From Heterobilharzia americana (lineage: Eukaryota; Platyhelminthes; Trematoda; Strigeidida; Schistosomatidae), in the NCBI GenBank assembly GCA_944470555.2, contig OX104130.1:62191160-62255159 (forward strand): a stretch of DNA of 64,000 bases. Direction: 5' to 3'. The stretch's first letter is position 1; every line of letters starts with the position of its first letter. The notes under the pieces were generated by a model, which was not told where the DNA came from, made no database searches, and saw nothing but the letters and a program-made list of their open reading frames with translations. This document shows positions 57,861-64,000 of this stretch, in pieces. Made by a program: the position numbers and the translations under genes.

Positions 57861-57900
57861 ACAATGTCATCAGTTACATATCCGAATTCATAATTTATCC

Positions 57901-58111
57901 CTAAAAATGCATATGCTTTATATACAACAGGAATTTCGTAAGCAGTTATGACAGTTTATAAAGTAGACTGCAGAAAAGGAGGATTTTAGAATTCTCAGAT
58001 TTCGTGAGTCTAAAATTTGATTGTTAGGTAACCTAGATGTAGGTTTTCAGTTAACTGAAATAAAATTATATTTTGATGGGGTTGTTGGGATTTAGAAATA
58101 TTTCCAAGTTA
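57901..58111. other. Sequence upstream of exon 1
   Basis: No TATA/initiator pair could be assigned. If the acceptor at 57901 is real, the promoter lies elsewhere. Confidence 0.35.
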
Positions 58112-58216
58112 GTATTCATCGTAGACTGACATCAGTTGGAGGAAAAATGGAAACCCGCGAGTACTGGACAACTGTTTTGTCCTAGTATGGGACTCCTCAA
58201 CAGTGCGCACCCGCGA
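58112..58216 (-). mobile_element. SINE-A half, left arm of an inverted composite
   Basis: gtattcatcgtagactgac, tggacaactgttttgtcc, gtatgggactcctcaacag, and stops at gcgcacccgcga. Its 5' flank (tttagaaatatttccaag, about 58091-58108) reappears inverted at about 58224-58242, so this truncated half is embedded in its own small palindrome. Confidence 0.82.
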
Positions 58217-58254
58217 TGAATACTAAATTGAAAATATTTCTAAATCCTTACAAT

Positions 58255-58629
58255 CCCCTCGAACTACAATTTAACTGGTGCTCATTGATGACTAGCTTCG
58301 AGAGGTGATTCCCAAAGTTCCAATGGAAAGTCTTAACCAGTGGAGTCAACCAAGTCGAACATGAGAACAGTTACTCATCAACAACATTGGGTATCGGTTG
58401 CGTTATGTCGTGAACTGATAGAAGTTGAAAATGTGGACCACTGGATTCTGACCCAGTGGCTAAATGGTAACGTGCTGGCCACGGAACCTGAAGGTCACGG
58501 GTTTGATCCCTGGCGGGGTCTTGGGTATGCACTGCTGAGAAGTCCCATACTAATCAGACGAAACAGCTTTCCAGTGCTTTCAGGTTTCCATTGTTCCTCC
58601 AACTGATGTCAGTCTACGATGAATACTAA
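58255..58629 (+). mobile_element. SINE-A, full-length reference copy
   Basis: Most complete copy in the window: ctcattgatgactagcttcg, ggttgcgttatgtcgtgaac, ccactggattctgacccag, A box tggctaaatgg (58457-58467), gtgctggccacggaacctg, B box ggtttgatccc (58500-58510), gtcccatactaatcagacg, and ends gtcagtctacgatgaatac. About 190 bp precede the tRNA-like part, unusual for a SINE whose head is normally at the 5' end. Confidence 0.88.
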
Positions 58630-58654
58630 CGTGAAATAAAATTGATACTGAATG

Positions 58655-58745
58655 AAGATTGAAGGTGAAATGAAGATCTGAGCTATGATAGGAATCAAAC
58701 CAACAATCTCTGAGTTGTCACGGCTATCTCAGATAATCAAACTGA
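58655..58745 (-). mobile_element. SINE-D copy
   Basis: gattgaaggtgaaatgaag, a decayed B-box complement (aggaatcaaaccaac), and gctatctcagataatcaaac as the head complement. Confidence 0.5.
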
Positions 58746-60969
58746 AGTTAAACTTAGAAGAAAAAGCAGTTCAGTGAAGGAGATCCCTTCCAATGAATTT
58801 ACTTTCAAAAACTGTACAATTGATGAGATGCAGTGATGTTATGACTTATATTCGGAAATCAATACATGATTTTGTCAGTAGGGTAAAATCCTGCAAAATA
58901 TATACAGATAAATGGGAATGTATGGATGGTACCTGTGACATCGGTGTTATTTATTAATGTAAGGGAATGTGGTAGTTGTAAACAACAAAATTCTAGTAAG
59001 ACAAGTCTGAACTAAATTGGTGTAATATAATCAATAATCAAGAAATGTAAGTAGGACAAAAAGATAATAATAATGTATAACAAAGTAAATTTAAAATAAA
59101 ATGAAACACCTGAGACAACTTGACATGATAGAAATTAGTGTTCAAGATATTCAGACACCTTATTAGTTAATCACGTTAGAACCATGATAACAACAGATCT
59201 AACTTCAACTTATGAGTTGTTGAGGCTTCTACAACATTTAGCAAATGGTGACGTAAACATTTAGAAAGCTTTGGTTAGATTTTGTGAATATTATCGAATG
59301 GGGGTATTCGAAATTGAATATCCTATATCTATCACATTTTGGAAAATAGATGAGTTGATTGAACTTCTCTACTCTTCACTAAATCATACTAAGAGATGTT
59401 CTCAAATGTGTTGAAAGATAGGCCTAGACGAATGACCTACCTACTCAGGTCCACAGGATCGAGTAAAGTGATAAACGTATATTGAACATTTTTGCTTATC
59501 TGTTTGTCTTTCTGATAAAAATCTTGAAGAATAAAGATTAATTTCAAGGATACTTGTTAAGTGAACCAGGATACGTGGTATTTCACAAAGTCACCATTAT
59601 TTAATCTTGTATTCCATGACTGATAAGTGGACAACAGAAACTAAGATGTAACAACATATTCTTCACTAATCATGGACTAACCTCTAATATCAGTTTCAAA
59701 AAGGGTTTGATTTTAACTAGTGAAACATTCAGTCGCTATGGCTGGCTTCTTGTGCATCAGTTAACATCTCATACTTGCTACTTAACAAGTAAACAATTCT
59801 AGGTACAACCTTATCAATGACTTTTACTCATAGCTGTTTATATCAGGAAAAAAGTAACTATATATATTTGGTATAGTTAACTTCGGCGAAATATTATTAA
59901 GTTACATTTTTGTTTTTTCCTCCAGTTTGTTATTTCAAATTGAGTCGGAAACTGCTTAATGTCAAGTGTTCATGAGTAGCGTAATGTGTCGCCCACTACA
60001 TAAACTTATAATTCTTCAGTCGTGATCATTATTTCTCACATCAGTTGTATATAACTCATACGACCAGTATTGTTATCTACTCTAATGTAATGATATTTGT
60101 CCAAGGTGACGTCAGATAAGTTCATTGTGAAACTGATATAAATATGACTTATCATAACTAAAAATTCATTTTATATGAACTACACACTTTTCTTCATCAA
60201 AATGGGTCGATCAAAATGAAGCATATAGTTCTTGTGGAAGATTTTATGCGAAAGTTTTAGGTACATAGAATACTTTGAGTGAAATGTAAGGACAGAATAC
60301 AGGTAACACTCTCAAAATAATTTCAGTTCGTAATATAAGCATATACTAGTATATTAGAAGAGAAATTATATAGATCTCAGATAATCATGTAAAATAATAA
60401 GGAAATCTTCCTTGGTTTTTCGAATGCGTTAGGTCTTTCATAATTTTCAAACGAATTGTCAGTAAAATAGCAGCAAACTTTTCAAGGTTCATTTTTCACT
60501 TAGTTAAGATGAGGAATATGTTTTATTCAAAGAGAAAGAATAAATCTCGCTCGATATGACATGTCAGTCACCCAGTGAACTAGGAAAACTGTGGTTGAAC
60601 CACACTGTATTTCCGAGGAGATCTGGAACTTGAATAGGATTAAAATCATATCACGAAATCAAATTTTAGAGTGATAAAGAAATCAAATTGTTTGTGCACA
60701 CTATCGCACACTGTACAGAAATGTTGTTTAAGCTGAACATACTTAAGCTATGTGCCTCACACTCATCAACGCAATAAACAATCTAAATGGTAGTTATTTT
60801 TTATTCCATATCACATCTGTCCTCATTTAGACACACCAAAGTATTTGCAAAACTTAATGAGTTTGTTGTCTAAACCCTTTGTGCACAACGTTCATATCAC
60901 ATATTAATAACTACAAAGTATGCAAACTACCTTAAGGTTATTTACTGTAGAAACAGTCGTTCTTGTATC
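58746..60969. other. Anonymous AT-rich DNA
   Basis: 2.2 kb with no ORF above background, no SINE and no LINE piece recognised. Confidence 0.5.
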
Positions 60970-61125
60970 TTGAACATATGCTACACAAGCCGAGCCACCA
61001 CCTACCTTGACGTATGATGCTAGGGAAAATTGGATTACGTTTGAAGGGGGCTCAGGATAGCTAGACCAGGACGTGACACTAGTTCATGAAATCTCTGACT
61101 GTTCGTTTTAGTCGTGTGGGGATGA
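60970..61125 (-). repeat. Dispersed repeat family E, copy 3 (inverted)
   Basis: gccaccacctaccttgacg, tggattacgtttgaagggg, gctcaggatagctagacc and catgaaatctctgactgttc are complementary in order to copies 1 and 2. Confidence 0.58.
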
Positions 61126-61439
61126 TGAAGAGTATCTGGCTGGGGTCCTCGAGACGGGAGGAATCTATCTTTTAGGATTCTTAGTGAAATGGCTGAAAGT
61201 GGTCTAGATGTATTCGTTCTTTGATGTCTTCTAAAGCTTGAATGTTTTGATCTACCCTAATTTTTAATTTTTCTCTCCTCCGTACTTCTTGTTCTACTTT
61301 AATATCAGTCTTACTTATTGTTTGTTGAATGTGGCTGTGAGGTGTGGCGACATGAAGTTATGCACTTCTGTATGAGGTTCTACATTGATTTTTTATATCT
61401 TGTGAATCGTTGACAAGTAAGCTTATGAAAGTTTGTGAA

Positions 61440-61535
61440 ACTTAACAATCGTTATCGGTTAGGAAAATTCATTGAAATTACAGAAGAACTGGATGGCTGT
61501 TTCATCTTACTTTAGAACTCTTTGGAGGTTGAGAG
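61440..61535 (-). mobile_element. Possible SINE-A scrap
   Basis: gaactggatggctgtttcat and cttactttagaactctttgg recall the cactggacagctgtttcgtc / gtatgggactcctcag block. Weak. Confidence 0.3.
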
Positions 61536-62654
61536 CCGTGGTCACGTGTGAGATCGTCATCAGTGTGCTGATAGTTTATGAGACTTCATAAACATACACG
61601 AAGGAATTTAGTGCAGAAAAATAAGTCATTAGTGGTAGTAATTAACTGGAAGCTAACGCTTCCGCTTGACTTTCAGTGTTACTTAAAGGTAAGTATTAAC
61701 GTTGAACCTACTCGGCATAAGGTCTATAAATCGGGTTGCGGAAGGAATATTTTTATATAGAGTCAACTACCTGAAAAGCGAAACGAATAACAATATCTGA
61801 CGATAATAAAGTTGTGCAATTAAACTAAACATGTGGTTTTATTTGGGCCTTGACTTGGTAAAGTGTAAAAATATGTAGTATTGAACCACAACGAAGTAAA
61901 AACCAGCCGCCTATCAGCTTCATTACCTTGAGTAATTATCTGACTAATATCTACATTTTGAACCAAAAAAAGAAATCTCCTCAGTTAATGATAATACCTG
62001 ACTTCTCAAACTTCAGCGAGCGGAGAGATGCTCAAACCTGTAACTCATTAGTTGGCAGTCATCTCCCTAAACTACAGCTCCACATATTCACATTTAGTGG
62101 AATTTAGCCTGAATACTGTACTCCTGCTGAGTAACCTGTAATTATTTCCATAGATCCACTGGTAACTAGCTAATGAAGAGCTGTGATCGACAGTATTATG
62201 GTGACTAGTGATAAATTTCTGCTAGATTTACCGGAAACAAGGCGACATGGTTATCAGGACTATGACATATGTTTCAACATCATAAATACTTGCCCTTTTC
62301 AGTTTACTAGTGACAGATATGCGTAATTCATTGAAACTGATTTAGTAAATTGAAGATACGAGTGATACATTCATGTTTCATTTATTTCTCTCTATTCTGT
62401 ATTAAATTTACCAAGTGGGATAAAATTTCAAGCGTTTATTTGCTCGAAAGTGAAGTTTGTATAAAATTGTCTCGGTAATATGTTAATTACAATGCAAAAA
62501 ATGTAAAACAATTAATTCATTTTCACTTGCTCATTTACAAATTTATACCTCAGATCTAAATCCCTCCTAACCTGTTGATAGACTAACTTTATAGAGTTTT
62601 GTTTTCAAAACTTTAATGCAACTATTTAATCCAGACATTACGACAAAGTTAAAA
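61536..62654. other. Anonymous AT-rich DNA
   Basis: Nothing recognised. A 60-codon ORF at 61578-61760 has no motif. Confidence 0.45.
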
Positions 62655-62790
62655 TCTTGAGTGATGATTGAAAGTGAAATGAAAATCTGGGATGATTCGA
62701 ACCAGTGACATCAGGGTTCGAATCCTACCCTAGTCCAGACTTTCATTTCACCTCCAGCCAACTGTCAAACCTCGGTCATCTCAGATATTT
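62655..62790. mobile_element. SINE-D inverted composite with two B boxes
   Basis: Reads gtgatgattgaaagtgaaat, a B-box complement (gattcgaacc), a 10-bp centre, a forward B box (gggttcgaatcctacc), then gactttcatttcacctcc. The two halves are the same family facing each other, fused near the B box, with the A-box halves lost. Confidence 0.68.
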
Positions 62791-63119
62791 AAATTGATAA
62801 AGTGAAGATCATCTGAAATGTACTTTTTACTAATTTTATACAATCTGAATAGTTTAATCAAAAATGAATCTGTTCAAGTATATGTAGGTAACTTCAAATA
62901 AGTCAATTAAACCAACGAAACTAAGAAAAATGGGATAGATAAAATGTGGGAAAAAATACTCTGAATCACCATTACCAAGGTAAGTCTACTAGAAGTGAAA
63001 ACATAATAAATCAGTCAAGTTGAGGAATCTTAAAAACACGATGCATTCCATTCCTTTTGGATCATTTATATACAGTGTTATTAAGACTATCTTAAGTTTA
63101 TTCCTTCGATTAGTTTCTG
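62791..63119. other. Anonymous DNA upstream of the PLE fragment
   Basis: No repeat identified. It ends in a pyrimidine-rich stretch and ttttacaacag at 63128-63138, which looks like a splice acceptor in front of the PLE reading frame. Confidence 0.4.
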
Positions 63120-64000
63120 ATACATGTTTTACAACAGATGGTGAGTGTTTGCCACCTTTCTTCGGTAAAAAAAATGTTTGAGGAAGTTACATGGACGGGA
63201 TATTACACATACTTCCTTAGCTTTGTCCCCCTACAGTACAAACGAAACTTGAAGAAAACTCAAAGTTACATTATAATGGCTATATGTCCGGAAGATACAA
63301 TTGCAGAGGAACCGTTGACTTTAAGCAGCATATTAAGTGAAAAAGTCTTACCTGACAAACTCATAAAGAAAGTTATCATTATGAAAGTGGCAAGAAAGGA
63401 CATTTCGGTGGCTAGTAGAAAATCTCTATACAATCGGGTACAATTTAGAGATAACGTATCTAACGAAATATTAATTCATAAATCACACAAACTTCTTACG
63501 CTGGTAAGTTAAAAATTGCTTTCCCCACACTCCCAGTGAAGAAACCAAGAGTGAAAGATGAATTGTCTAGACTACTGTTGTATTTACCAGTTCGACTGCT
63601 TCTATAGAATCGATTACGTTGGCCTTTGCTTTAGGAGTTTTATTTTCTGCGTTCACAAACAATTCAGGGTGTGGTTGAGCAAAGATTTGGTAAAGAACAT
63701 TACCGCCTCCATATTAGTAAGCTTAACTTTAAATGAATCATACACTGAGTATAAACAGGTAGTTTTCCATTATCTGTTGCGTTCCCATAAACTTGACAAG
63801 ACGGATCCAGCTCTGAATGCTTCATATTGCATAAGAAGTGGCAATCAGGATTAAACAACTATAGTTATGTGATCAAAAGAAGCAGGTGTTGCCACTACAA
63901 CCACCCTGACCCGATTCGAGATTCATTAACTCTTTAACATCCCATCCCATGTAATCTTATTTCTCGACTCCATACTGTAGATATCCCGAATGTAAGTAAC
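63120..64000 (+). mobile_element. Penelope-like element, C-terminal part
   Basis: Plus-strand frame with WTGYYTYFLSFVPLQYKRNL, ICPEDTIAEE, LPDKLIKK, YNRVQFRDNVSNEILIHK, then in a second frame CIYQFDCFYRIDYVGLCFRS (the GIY-YIG position), FRVWLSKDLVKNITASIL. These blocks match the PLE order of RT end, linker and GIY-YIG. The FVPLQYKRNLVKT-type segment is characteristic of schistosome PLE proteins. The first ORF (63138-63512) stops within the linker. The copy runs towards the right edge. Confidence 0.7.

Noticed and set aside
57858..57900. Coding extension of exon 1 upstream of its ATG
   Set aside because: A TGA lies two codons upstream in frame.
1..64000. CRISPR arrays, operons, LTR retrotransposons or viral genes
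   Set aside because: No regularly spaced repeats, Shine-Dalgarno-led gene clusters, LTR pairs with gag-pol, or viral replicase motifs were seen. The reverse transcriptases present are of LINE and Penelope type.

Overview
The window looks like nuclear DNA from a flatworm, most probably a schistosome-type trematode. It is AT-rich, exons are small islands among introns of 3.6 to 12.2 kb, and most recognisable sequence is retroelement debris: RTE-type LINEs resembling the Schistosoma SR2 group, a second APE-endonuclease LINE, Penelope-like elements (PLEs) with GIY-YIG remnants, and tRNA-derived SINEs resembling the schistosome Sm-alpha type. Organism and element names are assigned by memory of these families, not by a search. 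There are no bacterial genes, operons, CRISPR arrays, intact tRNA genes or rRNA genes.

One host gene can be assembled on the minus strand from 57860 down to at least 13429. Seven coding exons (57813-57860, 51983-52145, 42238-42458, 36966-37577, 30362-31089, 17553-18126, 13429-13979) have good splice sites and their phases agree at every junction, giving 965 codons plus two bases before the 3' end is lost. The predicted protein is hydrophilic, rich in Ser, Thr, Asn and Gln, with one coiled-coil stretch crossing the exon 4/5 junction. I do not recognise the family.

Layout: 1-2.7 kb, decayed RTE copy; 2.7-13.4 kb, mostly anonymous DNA with SINEs and a PLE scrap; 13.4-57.9 kb, the host gene with introns packed with repeats; 57.9-64 kb, upstream DNA with SINEs and the C-terminal part of a PLE at the right edge. 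Eight RTE copies share one 3' end and a short (ATA/TAA) tail. Two of them (37.7-38.8 and 45.5-46.6 kb) are nearly identical direct copies. Another pair (33.3-34.05 and 42.75-43.5 kb) is nearly identical but inverted, and it flanks exons 3 and 4.

Most interesting structures: (1) the unrecognised seven-exon gene; (2) a near-perfect 314-bp inverted repeat at 22.43-22.74 / 23.38-23.69 kb, each arm carrying the same 60-codon ORF, with a diverged third copy at 53.1 kb; (3) SINE copies of three families that repeatedly occur as inverted (minus then plus) composites; (4) inverted LINE pairs flanking exons; (5) a trinucleotide expansion inside the catalytic FADD motif of the RTE reverse transcriptase.
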